DNA of 64,000 bases from contig JANBPK010000863.1 in assembly GCA_027579435.1 (NCBI GenBank), positions 52,744-116,743 of the forward strand. Direction: 5' to 3'. Shown in pieces: positions 11,201 to 24,425 of the stretch. Position numbers and translations under genes: made by a program. The notes beneath the pieces are model-generated. The model ran no database searches and was not told the origin of the DNA. It saw only the letters and a program-made list of their open reading frames with translations. Within the stretch, counting starts at the first letter, position 1. Every line of letters begins with the position of its first letter. The stretch is from Candolleomyces eurysporus (lineage: Eukaryota; Basidiomycota; Agaricomycetes; Agaricales; Psathyrellaceae).

Positions 11201-14200
11201 CATTCAACACTATCGGAGAACTCCTCTCATGGGAGCGATCGCTCGCAGAGGTTGAGTTGCGACATCCATCCCTAGTAACTGGGAATCGGAATATAGTTCA
11301 CCTAGCACCGTCTCTTGTGGAGGATTTCAGCTGCGTCGAGACTTCCAGCAAACGTGGAGCTCCTTCAAAATTAAAGCTGTGTGGCGACCTCCTGGCTGGT
11401 GCGTGTCGTTTGTATTTGTATGGGTAAATGAGGACGGAAATTTCATATGTCTCCATAGCTTCCAGTTTCGAGGTGCATCCTGGAAGCTGCCCCAATGACG
11501 AATGCCAGAATCGGCAACGTGGGTTGGGCCCCTCCAGAGTCCAGAGTCTTGCATTGGCCCTGTCACGGTTGAGCGGCCTTCCTTCGTCATCGGGTGACTA
11601 TTGTCATGCTATTAATCAGCAGGACATTCACGGGAGCCCTGCGCGTCAATGGTGATAGGCCCAACGATAGCTCCGGCGGCGAGTTTGACCGTCTTCCTAT
11701 TAACAAAACACGGATCCCCCGTCAGGCTGCCTGATTCGTGCAGCACGAAAGTACAGTAATAAAACTATCATCATCGGTTAATCATCTTCCGTTGGTCAGC
11801 TCAGTGAGCATCATCGTCACGATCGTCACCTTAGTCAAGGCGCTAACACACCTTAAGGGGTAGCAATACAATTCACCGAGCTGTCGAGCTTCGATCTCAC
11901 AATTACCCTATTCTCGCTCCTTGAACGCGGATCTTCTCAAATCTCTCCGTGTATCACGCGCCTTAAACAAGGCGAATTTCTCACCAATGAAATCATCCAA
12001 CCTCTCATTCACTTGAGGAAATTAATCGAAACCGTATACAACACCATGTCCTCCGAGACTCAAACAACAGGGCGCGATCACGTTCGTTCTGGATCTGGAG
12101 GCTCCTGGGTCGTTGCACTCTAGCCATAGCCTTTCAATGCAGAACCAGTGACAGAAGAGGGCAAGCGGCATCCGGAGTGATCTCAGGGAGGCGCCCTCGT
12201 GTTATCGTCGAGCTGAAGGAGAATTGCTAGCCTCAAATGCATGCCACAGGGTTGTTGGAGAGTGAAGAAATCGAGATCAGTCAAAAGTGAGTGCTCTGAA
12301 CCCTATAGTTGAGACGTCGAAGCCGGGTGTTGGAGGATAAGGTTTCCGGAGTAAAATTGATCTTTCGCCTTTAGGAACCGTAACACTCTGTAATCCAGTT
12401 TTAGTAACATGAAGCATCGCCTACTTTTGTCTATGGTACCGACTCAACGGCGAGAATCAAAAGTCGTTATCAATCCCGTTTGAATTGACATACGTATTCG
12501 AGCCGAGAGCTCTCGTCCAGTACTGGTTTACGGAACTCTGCCATGAAACCGTTTGATGTAGCATTGATAGTATGTCAGCTCCCGAGCAGTGCTGGGCGGA
12601 GGATCCTCAGCAAACCCTGTTCCCATTTGACGGTCATAATAAAAAAAAANTGANGATTTTTGATTCGAGTATTTCTAGAGCCACATAGACGAAGAATATC
12701 TCTTTTTCAGACTGGCATCTAGCAGGGGAGCACGAAAGGAAGGGTGGGGGATGACAGATGCTCTCAAGCGAGCGCATCTCACGCCCTGAAAGCTTGGAAA
12801 GGCTTCACTGTTCTGAAAACCTGCTATTCCGCCAAATTGAGTACCACTATTCATTTGAAGAGAGATTAAAGCGGCCGAGACAATCGGTCCATTCCCCGGC
12901 CGCCCGAAACGGGCACAGTGTGCATCCTCTTGCTTATACCTTAATGTGGTGGTTGCACTACCCTGCGGCGTACCACGTTTTGAAAGTCCAGCTTTGTACA
13001 ATCTGCGATGGGCCGAGTCGATGCGCAGCAGCCAGGTTACAGTGTGTGTCAGATTGCGAGATCTTCTCACGACCAGGCATACCCGGGATTGGGCGCTTTA
13101 GGGTACAGGCAGTGTTTAGCAGTTCGTTGCGTCGCGAAAAATATTATTTTTTTAAGAAAGCACAGATTTAACTTTCAGTTCGAAAGCGATTCTCTTTGGA
13201 CCACATCTACGTTCTCAAGTTTCAGCCCTTGCACTGACTTGATTGCCGGTTGGAAGTCCTATGCGTCTTGAAATGACTTCATTGACTTGTGTTTGTTGGA
13301 AACTTTTTGTTTGTGCAATATTTTTTCTCGCTACCTACGGATCTGTGTCTTCCGAAAGTTGGAAAAGCATTTGATATACTTCTTTCAAAGGGTACAACAT
13401 AGTTTTGTGGTGAGATCCAGAAATGCCCAAGCCGAGCTGCAAATCAAGATGCCAATCATGATCAACAGTTGATACCTGGACCCTTCTCCCGCTTGTCGGA
13501 GTATGCCTGCTACCGTCAGGTAGAAAGTCTTAGGGCCTCTTCGGCGGCTAAAAGGTTGGCTGGCCATCAGGATCATCGATCCATCAAAGTCCCTGCTGAA
13601 ACTTTAGGATTCCGCCCGCTTTGCCCTGTTGCCAATAGCTCACTAGTCCTTGACTGTTTTTCTACCTTACCCTCCCCTACTGGCCTAGTCTTTTTACTTC
13701 CGTGCAAGTTTCCCTGCATGCGGTGCCATAGATACATATATACCCAAGATACAGCATTATTCGTTTGAAATATATACTATTTGCTTTGTAATTTGCCTGG
13801 TGGTAGCGCGTCGGCCTTATGTACCCGGATGCCGGAATGGGAAGCGAAAGTCGGCGTACGCAGCCACTCAATCGACAAATGTACTTCACAGCGACAATTT
13901 TCGGGTTCAAAGAGGTACAAATCGATGAGGCGAGAGCTACCAATGCTACTGACACCAAAAACTAGGCTGGCCTTTCAAGGCGAGGATAATTTAGTTGTTG
14001 TCATGGTATTCTTGTTCGGCCGAATGTTCAGCGAGAGATTTTCAAGAGTTTTACATAACTACACGTTTAGGTTATAGGAAGCTTCGCAAAATGGAATTTT
14101 GTTCCTTGCCACGGGAATTCGGTTGATCCCATAGTTCCATACAAGGTATTTCGATTGTTGCCTTTGAAGTTATCTATATTGGTTGTGAATGTAATGATTG

Positions 14201-17200
14201 ATGATCCTTGAGCTATTCATTCCATTTAAAACATGCGGGACTAGGCCACTATCAAGTGTACTCCCGGTTTCACGAACCCAACAGAGGAAAAAAGATTCAA
14301 TCATTCGACTGTCGAGGGGGATCTAATTTCAGGGGCACATTTCCAACGTGGCTTCATTTTGTTACTTCCAGTCCTGCGGCAGACGATTGAATGGAGGCAA
14401 GAAGTCGTCTGCGTATGCTCTGCGCATGAGCAAAGACGTCACAAGTGACGGATGGGTTGGTAGTAGATGTGTCAAGAATCTAAGCATGCCACGGCAAAAT
14501 TAGCGCCAGCGATCCCGTAATCGGAAGTCCGCGGATGTTTGGTCACCAATTGGTGACCAAACATCGCACCCCTTGTCTCGCCGATGAAAAAAAAATATGT
14601 TCGGTTCCATCGTCTCTCGTCTTTCTGGTGCTCTGGGCTCATTCCTGTTTCGTGTTTTCGACCCACTACAGCCGCATGCCATCACCTTCCCATGGATAGG
14701 CGCCGGCGGATTTGGCCGTCACGGTGGCGTTCCGGGCCGTCAGGCAAACTTCACAAAAATCATGCACCGCATCTATCCTTTTTCCCTCTCTCGTACGACC
14801 GACGAGATCGCCTGAGGTCCCTTGCATCGTGGATGGAAAAGCTCCGGCCCCAACCTGAACATCCCAATCCTCGGAAATGGTCGCCATTGCCTTGAGTTTG
14901 CCTTGTCTTCAAACGAGGGTCTCAATGGTAGCAAGGCGCTATATCTAACCTTAAACACAATTAGATCGTTCCAATTCATATAGCTGAGATCGCAGTGCTA
15001 TGAAAGACTACCAATGCACCCTGAAGCGGACCCCCAACCACAGACATCAAACATGCACGAGATCATCGATATACTAGGATCAGCTGCCTCTTGGACGCCC
15101 ACCCTAAAACAGACTCCAGAGTCTCACGTCGTGTTAGCACGCGTGTATTTGTTTGCTGGTATTAAAACCGCATGCCCAGCGATCCTGGCAACTATTTTAA
15201 AAGCTGACTGGGACCGTGCCCGCCCCAGTGTCATCGACGTCTTCACTTCATTGCCTTCTCAATATCACATGGCTCGACATCCATGTCAGGAAACGTCCCC
15301 GGACCGTTTCCAAGACGCAATTCGAGGGACTCCTCAGATCCTCATCCGAGTCGTTGACAATTCTCGCACGTTTACCTACAACTATCACAACTCTCATAAC
15401 CGAACCCATACTGAGCATCTTCACTCAAACAACAACTTCGACAATTCAACGCAGGTCCGCGATTCCACCGCCAGTAGTGACGGCGAGGGGATGCTCCGTA
15501 AGTTATCTTTCCGCGTCATTGCCCCGCATAGCACCGTCGCGATCCACGTCTGAGGCAGCCACTCATTGCAAGCGTTTCTACTAGGCACCGAGCGGGTTGA
15601 GGTGACCGTCAGTCGACGACCTCACCCCACAGCATCTACGCAATATTTTCCACCAGCCAGTGAGCCCGCAGAGCGTCCAGCGACGTCCGGTCAGGAACCT
15701 CGGCTCTCAGTGTGCACACCACCATCCTTAACCGAGAACGCAAGTCAGGGCCCACCACTCGATGACACCATTCGATCGCCACAACGGCCCGGACATCCAA
15801 CATGTGAGTTCCGGCCACATCACCTCTACCTCTTCAAAGCCTAAAGTTATCACTAGACCCGGGGGAACTTGAACACCGTACTTCGCAATTATGTTATTAG
15901 TAACCATCGTTTTCAGATTGTATGCATAGCTAACCGATGACCTAGGCAATGAGCCCCCCNAGCTCCCTGGATCATCAAATAGGTGCAGATGATCACAATG
16001 TTGACCGAGGTATCTCGCAACATGTGCCACCGGTACCACCAACCGGCGTGTGGGCACGTTTTGTTCGGTGGCTAGTCACCCGGTTCAGAAAACCCACAGG
16101 GACCTCCCCTCTCAATAACAGTTTACCGAGCTAGGATGAGGGCGTTTAAACAAAAGCCATTTGAAAAGTGTGAGTGCGTCATACTTCAAAGATAGCTCAC
16201 AAAGATTCATGCATGTGGTTTGCAAGCCGCCATTGACAGGACGAGACCAAGAGTCGAGATAATGAACGCAAGTTAATTGAACCTGCAGAATATGACAATC
16301 AAAAGATCCACCCCTTATGCCACAATTTCCATACTTTTACCTTCATTCTGTTTTCTCGCGAGGTGTATATATGTGCATTGGCATTCGTGTTCCATATCTT
16401 CTCTTCGCTTTACTGTAATATCCTCCGCTTTTCTCTTCGGCCTCTGACTGTATCTATATCCACTGGCATGGGCAGTAATAGCATAATATCCAGGCTCAAC
16501 AGATCGGATGGCAACGCCAAATCCATGGATCAACATCATTTACTCAAACCCTCCCGATTGCGCTCCAAATACCTTCCAAGTTGTTTCGAGACGACGATAG
16601 CGCGATGCATTGACATTTTTGCTCGCCAGTGTTCTCTCTCTAACTGGGTGCCAAGATCCAAATGTTTAGTCAAATCATGTCAACGCACTGGAGGGTATAC
16701 GACAGGGAGCTAAGATCACCATAAACTTGAATGCAATCCAGTGGCAGTATAAATCGGTTGTTTTGTAGACGCTAATACGTCTTACAGATACAAGGAAGAG
16801 GGATCGTAACAACCGCTGGGGATCGAGCGAGTTTTAGCTCTGGGAGAAGTCCCGGAGTTACACAAGCGTAGTTTGTTTCGTGGTGAATCATGGCTCAGTG
16901 GTCAGCTTTTGAGGAGAAGAAACAAAGAATAGCTGATGAGCATGAAACATTGAAATCTGAAGTAGCAGCTCCCTTACACTTCTGTATGGCCCTCAATCAT
17001 GATCAGACACCCTCTAGGGCGGGCGGGCGGTTGCTAATTAAACGCGAAGTTCCCGACATGGGTCAATCCCTGCAAAAGTCATCCCGACAGTCTGACCAGG
17101 ACGTTGAGGGTAATTTGGAAGGGGTGATGGTCGGAGTGCCACCATCGGCACCACGACCAGGAGGGCTCCCGCGTTGGAAGCGGAGAGCCTGTTTCGTGGT

Positions 17201-18486
17201 CTATACAACCAGTAGTCGATATGAAGGCGAACGCGAACCTTGCGTAGACCTTGATTGACAGATGGAATAGTATGTGCGTTCCCAAATCCTGGAGGATAGG
17301 CTTCGTCCCTGTCTGAAGCATCGTATGCTGGCGATATTCATTCACGGAACAAGGGGTATGGAATCAGACTGAGGAATTTGTGCCGCCGTTACGGAAGAAA
17401 GGGTGGACTTGGACTGGCAGGGTAGCGGTTTAAGGTTCCGTCGCCGATCTGAGGTCACAGCTAGGGGTGGGAGGTAGTGCGAGGTAGTGCTTGCGACAAC
17501 TCAGGAAAGGTATGCTGCGGCCTGGACGATGGTGAATGTGGAGGAGCCTGACTTCCCTCTACGCCACTCGTATGGTGAAGAGGTATAGGAGGCTTAGGGT
17601 TGGTTGTCCAGGTGCTGGACGAATCGACCGGCGATTGTTCCCGTTCCGATGATTAGAGCGTCCTCGTTTCAAGTCGCGTGTCATCGTTTCCCGGGCTGTC
17701 GGTGAATCGGGGACGCTGCGGTTTTGGATGCAATGAATTGGAGTAGGATTGCGGGGTTGACTTCAGGCCTGTTCTTTTGATTTCAATGGTACGCCATCAA
17801 AAAGGCTGGAAAATGACTGGAGCACGCCTGCTGGGGTGGTCGTCGAAGGTACTGGATAGACTTTCTTCCACGATTGATCGTCGATTCCATCCGTAGGCCT
17901 GTTCTGGAGGTAGTACGTTGGATTCGGCGAATATCCAGAAAGATAGAGGGACTTACTACGTTTTGGGGCGGTGTAGGTGGTAGTGTGAGAGAGGGAGAGG
18001 AGGACGGTAAAGCTTGGACGGTAAAGCTTCCACTGCAAGCGTTCGTGATCGCACAGCCACTATATCACATTCCTCGCTACCACGAGTCTGTACGTTCTTT
18101 GTTCGTCGTCAAAATCAAGGCTGAACTCTCTACTGCTTTCTCACTCCGTATCAAACTCTCAGACTTTGGCAACAGAGTATCCTCAATAAGCAACCCTTGA
18201 GCTTCGCTGCTTCTATATTTGAGCTTGTAAAGGATTCAGAGCCGAATCAATGATTTGATGCTAAAGGTCTATGGCACGAAAGTCAGCTGTTCAGCAGTAC
18301 GCTCCCGTGAAGGTTCAAACTCTAGCAATGGTAAAGTCTATCTTAGCCTTGCTTTTCACACGACAGAGCAACTTGGATCCCGCTGGCTGACTGGAGGCAC
18401 AGTACATGCTTCGACGCTCCCCCGAATCCCAGATACGCCCATCGTCATCATATGTTTTGAGCAAGGCCGACGCGGCACAAAAAGGG
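8216..18486. other. Ten-kilobase gene-poor region
   Basis: I found no gene that can be assembled across this stretch. Open frames up to 179 codons occur (for example 15014-15553 and 8148-8612), but none has a recognisable domain, and overlapping frames are equally open. AT-rich tracts occur around 13.1-14.2 kb. Single Ns sit next to homopolymers at 9597, 12650, 12654 and 15960. A perfect 32-base palindrome lies at 14534-14565. It is probably decayed or non-coding DNA. Confidence 0.5.
14534..14565. repeat. Perfect 32-base palindrome without spacer
   Basis: The sequence from GATGTTTGGTCACCAA to its exact reverse complement TTGGTGACCAAACATC is self-complementary over 32 bases with no loop. It contains two GGTCACC/GGTGACC half-sites. 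No gene starts nearby that it would clearly control. Confidence 0.9.
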
Positions 18487-18870
18487 AGGATCCTTACTCT
18501 TGATATCCGAGGTTGTTTATTGCTGAGATCCTGCATGAATGTTATCATTTTACAAGCCTTGGAAAAGGCTAAAGGCCGTATGAACTATAAATTCAACGAA
18601 ACAAGACGACTTACACCCTGTCACCTATCGCAAGATCTGTGACCCCTTCGCCCAATTCCACGACCTCTCCAGCAATATCGGTGCCCAACGCGGTGGGGAA
18701 GGTGCTGAGGAAGTAATTGTACAAAGTTATGACCTTTCAATTCCCCGGATTCAAGGCGGCCGCATGAATCTTCACCAAGACTTCATCCTTGCTGGGTTTA
18801 TAGATTGGTGCGGCAGACATTACTTTCGGAGCTCTCTTGAGGAAATTCTGCTGAGATGACATGAAGTAGT
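18487..18870 (-). pseudogene. Decayed N-terminal copy of the zinc-type dehydrogenase
   Basis: The minus strand codes APIYKPSKDEVLVKIHAAAL then NPGN, a TGA where the intact gene has a Trp codon, then FLSTFPTALGTDIAGEVVEL and the GDRV exon end followed by GTAAGT. Beyond the intron, the next exon survives as QGL-stop-NDNIHAGSQQ-stop-TTSDIKS, against QGLYNDNSHAGFQQYTTADV in the intact gene. The N-terminus is also shortened. The C-terminal half is absent. This is a dead, truncated paralogue. Confidence 0.85.
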
Positions 18871-21800
18871 TGGAGAAATTTTCTGATATGTCAGTCGGGC
18901 GTCTTCCATTTTCTATTGTGTTACTTGCGGCGAAGCGGAAGGGAGGTTGTCTTGTCGTAAAGGTGGAAGGCAGAGCATACCTGCGGGTTGGACAGTGACA
19001 AGCGTCGGAGACAATGATACCACCTCTTGCTACGTCGTATTCTTCAAGTTCAGAATCAAAAAACTCAGATACCAGCATAGTTGTTGTGGCATATATATCA
19101 TCCCTAGTCTAAAGTTGTAACTACGTGATAAGGAGTGGATCAATATCGTAAAGAAAGAGGCGCATGGATGAAGAATGTAAAGCATAATGCATACTGCATA
19201 CAGCCTGGGTAGAAGAGATGGAGGTCAAAGACGAGTACACCAGTCGCAATTCCTTTCGTCGCATGACAAGAATATGGGAGTGGGATGAGTCGATAGCATG
19301 AAAAAGTAAATATTTGGCCTGCCAAGGTCAGGTACGAAGCTAGCCCCTGGGCCCTGCCAACCAATGCTCTCGCGCTGCGGTCAATTGTGGCGAGAGGGGA
19401 GTAGGTTTGAAAGAATAACCAGCAAACAAGGAACCTATATCTTGAAAAGGATGAATAATTATTGAGAGAGGGGATAATAGCTTTTTAGATGGGTCAGAAG
19501 AATAAACAGGTGAAGGGAGACATAACCTGGATGTCGACAGACACCTTCAGAGGTGAGTTTGTTGGCAACGACCTAGATGAGGTCAAGCGCCTAGAGAAGC
19601 TTGCAGGAAGAGGTATAGCTATAGATCCTCGAACCAAACAAGCATAGAGAGGTTGGCAGCTTTTGTCGAAAGGGGTGCGAATTCGTATGCAGCCGACTTG
19701 AATGAAATTGGATGTGGTTGTTCACCCCCATCTTCCATTAGTAACGGTTGGGGCGATAGCCAAGAAGTGAGGCTGCGAAAGTTTTGAGAGTGCTCATGAA
19801 CCGGCATAGAAGATTTACTAAGCCTGTCCAAAAGCCATTTGCAAGCTCAGGCCGGTCTTCCTCGGGACCATTGTTGGAAAATGCCCTCCCAACTGGACGG
19901 GAAGGGTCGCGGCCTGCGTCAAGTTAAGCACAACCAGATACAAGATTCAGATGAAGGTGTAGCTAATGATCACCTACAAAGATGTGGAGAACATGCACAA
20001 GCCGTGCTTGAATTGTTGGAATAGTCGTTATTCGAGTTTGCGTGGTTTGTCAGGAATTGGCTGTCAGAGTTGAAGTGGCAATGAAATTTGTAAACCGGAG
20101 CGTAATTTTTGCAAAATATGTGTGAATGCTCTGAGTCTCGAATATGAATCTCAGGCGATGGCTAGGATGACTGGGATGACTGGGTCGTCGACATTTATGA
20201 CGATGTGTGGATATGCGAAAAATGACAGACGCTCACTACGGCGGACATTATCCGTGAGAAAGTTAGCGGAAAACAATGGAATGTTCAGTGTCAGGGAATG
20301 CTTCAAGGTGGGCTGGATACTGACCGTGCTATCTGGCGATGGTGTTCAAAGGAGGTGACCTACACCTCATAGCCAAAGCTATATACAATGGTAACTACAC
20401 TGCCATGCCTCTCGCAGTCATCGGCAACGTTGCTGGTCCTTCGTGAGGAGATGTATGATTTTGGAGTCTCGGTGGCAACATCTCTAGATCTTGTCATGAA
20501 GCTTAAAAACGTGGAAGGGCTAAGAGAACACTCTTGTTTCACGTTCTTTTAAGCGTAGCTTTGATGATGCCGGCTGCAGGGCCTATGTACACGTTGACGT
20601 TAAAGTCGATGATAGCAACAAGGTGTGCTCAATGACAATCCACGAGCTTCAAGTGGAGACTTGAAGGCTGAACTTCAACATTCATGTCGACTTGTAACAC
20701 ACAGACCTATGTAACAAGCTAGGAACAAGGACAGGAATACTTCAGGAACAAACCCCTTCAAGTTGAGCACTCCATTACATACAGAATGTGCGTGTCTCTT
20801 GAAAGTTGCGGCGAGTCACGGCACTGGATAACTGCCTCACATTTGGCCGAAAAGATTGACAATGGTGCAGACCTGCTAGATATGGAAATTGTACACCTTT
20901 GGGTTTCCTGAAGCTTTGTCGGACCTTCGGTAACTAACAAAACCCCGCGCGATTGGCATGCGAACGTACAGGCCGTGCCAAATCATTATCTGCGGGCTGT
21001 CAAGTGCGGCCCTTGAGTCTCCGTTCGATTATTGAGTTTCATAGTTCGTTTGTTACGGGTCAAACAGAAAACACGTCCTCAGAGCGTGTTGTGAAGTCAA
21101 CACCCGAGACTTCATATGTACATAGGTATATTATGATGAAGCTCCCTGTGTCGAAATTGAGGGGCAGCGTCCGGCTCAATGGTAAAGAAAAAATTTCTTG
21201 AAATGTAATGAATTTTAAGAGAGCAGTATGCGTACCTGACCAGATTTCCTTCAGTATACCTGCCAGCACGAGCCCGAGGTTAATAAGCTCTCCGCTAGCT
21301 ACTAAGTGATGGATCAATATTAATATGAAGAGCACCCGCGAAGGCGATGCATTACCCGCTCTCGAAATCAATACTGAAGCGTAGCTCTCTGCTGACTCGG
21401 GAACCTCAATTCAAAAGTACTAGCCTTGCGAAGATGCCTCAAGCATTGTTCTCATGGCTTACTATATTTCCTCGTTCTGCTCGTATAAGGATGGAAATGA
21501 AAACCGAGTGGCGACGTGCCCCTCACTGGCAGCCACAGATTGATATCGCGCTTGTACTAGTATGCACACCTGTCCCAGAGGGTGGCAATGATTGAGAGGT
21601 CGAACAACATATGCCTGCCTGCCGACTGCAAAGGCCGGGAACTGGTAGAGAAGATGGTGCGCAACCCTCTTTCTTTCTTGGTTTAAGGCGCTAAATGGGA
21701 GTGATATACACGCCATCCGGTGATAATCAGGAGAATTCTCGACTGTTAAACGATCTAGGTTTAGATTTTTCCACATTTCCCAAGCGATCGATCTGGTAGA

Positions 21801-22939
21801 GCTAAGCGCCCAGACTATTACTTACGCCAACGTTTTGCCTGGTGGCGGCCGTGTGGTCTAGCCACATCCAAAGCAGTGTCCGCTATGATCACGATTTTTA
21901 CATGAACTTTGTCAGCCGGTCTCCGGGGCCTCATCGCAAGCGTCCTCAGGGCGATTTGAATTCGAGCTGAAACGAATGTGCCATCACATCTGACAGGCGT
22001 TCTCCTCGATATCCAGACCTCAAGGATTTCATGAATGGATAGAATGGATACAGCTCTTCTACTCGGGGTCGATGCTCCCCCTGAGACCGATATCGAGTGA
22101 TTCCGAGCCGTTCATTACCCAGTAAGATGAGCGCTCCCGTCCCGTCTGAACTAGCTCAGGGCGTTTCTCGTCGTGGCCAGGTCGTGGATATCGGCGGCTT
22201 CGAGCTGTGCAGGTGGCTTGAAGTTCATTTCCAGATTGCACCAGACCCAGAAATCTGGTCGCTCACTGCTAGAGACGGCCACCTGACCCCCTCAACGACT
22301 CGGAAAGTCAATAGCTTTGCCAGGAAAGGGGGCTGTGGGCACTTACGTCGACGATTCTGTAGGGAAAATTTTTCGCCTTTTATTAGGGCTGCGCGAGTCA
22401 AAAGGAGCTTGGCTCAGTCGTAGAGGATGCAGCTCGATTCAGAGTCCATGCCGAGCGACGGATCACCTTGATGCTTGGTCATGTATTGCAAAGGCCTCCG
22501 GCTTTAGTCCGCCGGTGTTTTGCTAGCAGGGGCGAATCTTCTCTGCACTCACCGCGTAGATTCCTGGATGAAAAACAGGTAGTCTTTCTACTTAAGTCTT
22601 CAACCTGCAGCTGAGCTGTGAACGTTCGATCAATCTTGGACCTTGATTCAGAGGACGAGGATAGACAATTCTTTCGGATAGCCCAGAATGGCTACCCGAG
22701 GCTCTTACAGATACCAAGGGTCGGATTCTCGGAATGAGCTTCACGACTAGCGAGGAGGTTCTGGGTGAGTGCGCTGACGTTAACTCTTTGCATAAGGACT
22801 GAGGCTTCTGCTCCTTTCACGCCTGCTGCGGGACACAGCGCTGTCATATCGATCTTAAAATGGCTCCGCACGTTATCAAGGGTTCATACCTTAGGAGCCC
22901 AGTGGTTGAGGGCCTACGTCTCGTGAGAACAGGCTGCGC
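18871..22939. other. Gene-poor region
   Basis: No gene is supported. Open frames are short and lack familiar motifs. One minus-strand frame near 21.2-21.35 kb has a hydrophobic run but no start, splice pattern or tail like the small precursor genes. Confidence 0.45.
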
Positions 22940-22943
22940 TCAG

Positions 22944-22950
22944 GCTATAA
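22944..22950 (+). promoter_or_regulatory. TATA box of the second dehydrogenase gene
   Basis: TATAAAA about 70 bases before the ATG at 23017, in a typical spacing for a fungal core promoter. Confidence 0.5.
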
Positions 22951-23016
22951 AAGCCCCAGTAGTCTCGTAACTCTGTCTACCAGAAAGCATTACGCATTAC
23001 GCCTCAGTAACCAGCG

Positions 23017-24285
23017 ATGCCGACTACCCAACAAAAGTCACTTGTTCTACCTCAGAAGGGTTCCGACTTCGTCCTTGACACCACGTTTCCTATACCCAAG
23101 CCAGGAAAGGATGAAGTTCTTGTCAAGATAAAATCAGCAGTTTTGAATCCTGTCGATGCCAAGATGCGAAAGTTTGGTCTGGTTTATGGGGGTTATCCTG
23201 GCATCCTTGGCTTGGATATCGCGGGTGACATTGTCGAGCTGGGCGACGGTGTCACCACACTGCACGTTGGAGATCGAGTGTGAGTACGAATCCCTCTATT
23301 TTTTTTCTCTTCTTTACTACCCTGCTCTTGCAAACTCCACAGTTTCTTCGCTGGCAGCTTCGTGAACGAGTACAGCGGGTTCCAAGAGTACGCTCTGGCT
23401 GAACAAAATACGACCATGCTTGTGCGTGCATTCCCGTAGGTCGATAGTAAGGCTGACGGCCACTTAGATCCCGCCAAGCTTATCTTATGATGACGCTGCG
23501 ACTCTTCCCGTCGCAATATCTACTGCATATCTGGGCCTGTACAACATCATACCTCACGGCCTCGCTCTCAAGTCTATCCTAGATGATAAAGGGATGGGTT
23601 TTTACGGGGGTAAAGCTATCTTCATCAGCGGAGGATCCAGCGCCGTAGGCCAAACGGGTAAGATACATTCTTGACACACCCCGGACGTCCTAGCTGACGC
23701 CTAGTATGTTAACAGTTATTCAATTCGCCAAACTCTCGGGATTTAGTTTCATTATCACGACCGCCTCGTCAAAGCACATTGAAAATCTTAAGTCTTTAGG
23801 AGCAACACACATCGTCAACCGTGATATTTCCCTTGAAGACCTCCCAGCAGCGCTCAAGAACATTTTGGGCTCGCTGGAAATCGAAACGGCCTATGATGCG
23901 ATCGGCAACGCGGACACTTCGCTCGCGCAGGCGATGGCAGCTATCATTCCGGGAGGTAGGGTCGTTACGACAAACCCAAGAGTGGTTTTCGAGCCGCAAG
24001 ACAGGAAGTCCTTATACCGCATAATGGCAACGAGGACGATTCCGTACAATGTGGAGCCACTTCGTAAGTTGGCGACGAGGATCAGCGGATTCTTGGAAGA
24101 GAAGTCTATTCAGGTACGCTCAATTCCTTTTTAGTAACCGGCTGCGTGGTGCTAAACCCGTCAAGCCGGCTAAGGTGGAGGTCCTTCCTGGTGGCTTGAC
24201 GGCCGTTGCAGGAGGGCTGGACAGATTATTCAACGGCCAAGTGTCCGGTGTGAAGCTCGTGGTACATCCGGAGGATACTGCCTAA
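23017..24285 (+). CDS. Zinc-type medium-chain dehydrogenase / enoyl-reductase-like protein, second intact copy
   Basis: Starts MPTTQQKSLVLPQKGSDFVL. Exon 1 ends at about 23282 (HVGDRV, then GTGAGT). Later exons hold AGSFVNEYSGFQEYALAEQN, YDDAATLPVAISTAYLGLYN, the Rossmann motif FISGGSSAVGQT, VIQFAKLSGFSFIITTASSK, and PAKVEVLPGGLTAVAGGLDR; the gene stops at 24285. All exons stay open with GT/AG borders, so the gene looks functional, at about 340 residues. It is a MDR-superfamily oxidoreductase, probably NADPH-dependent, lacking obvious catalytic zinc ligands. It is a clear paralogue of the gene at 6.9-8.2 kb and of the relics at 6.5 and 18.5 kb, but diverged (AVLNPVDAKMRKF against AALNPADWKVVTRF). 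It ends facing the secreted protein gene, 140 bases away. Confidence 0.88.
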
Positions 24286-24425
24286 TCACCGACTCTGTAT
24301 CGTACGTTCGGTAAGAGCATCTATCTACAAATGGGTGTTTTCATTACATGGTTATTTGGAATAGATATTACACTGTTTCAATTGTTTCGCAGATACACAT
24401 GCCGTATGTAACAAAGAGCCGCAGA

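Noticed and set aside
10680..11330. Overlapping open frames that looked like a possible secreted enzyme
   Set aside because: Frames cannot be joined by plausible introns and no family motif was seen.
15014..15553. Open frame of 179 codons on the plus strand
   Set aside because: No recognisable domain, an equally open overlapping frame, and no splice continuation. Kept out as a gene.
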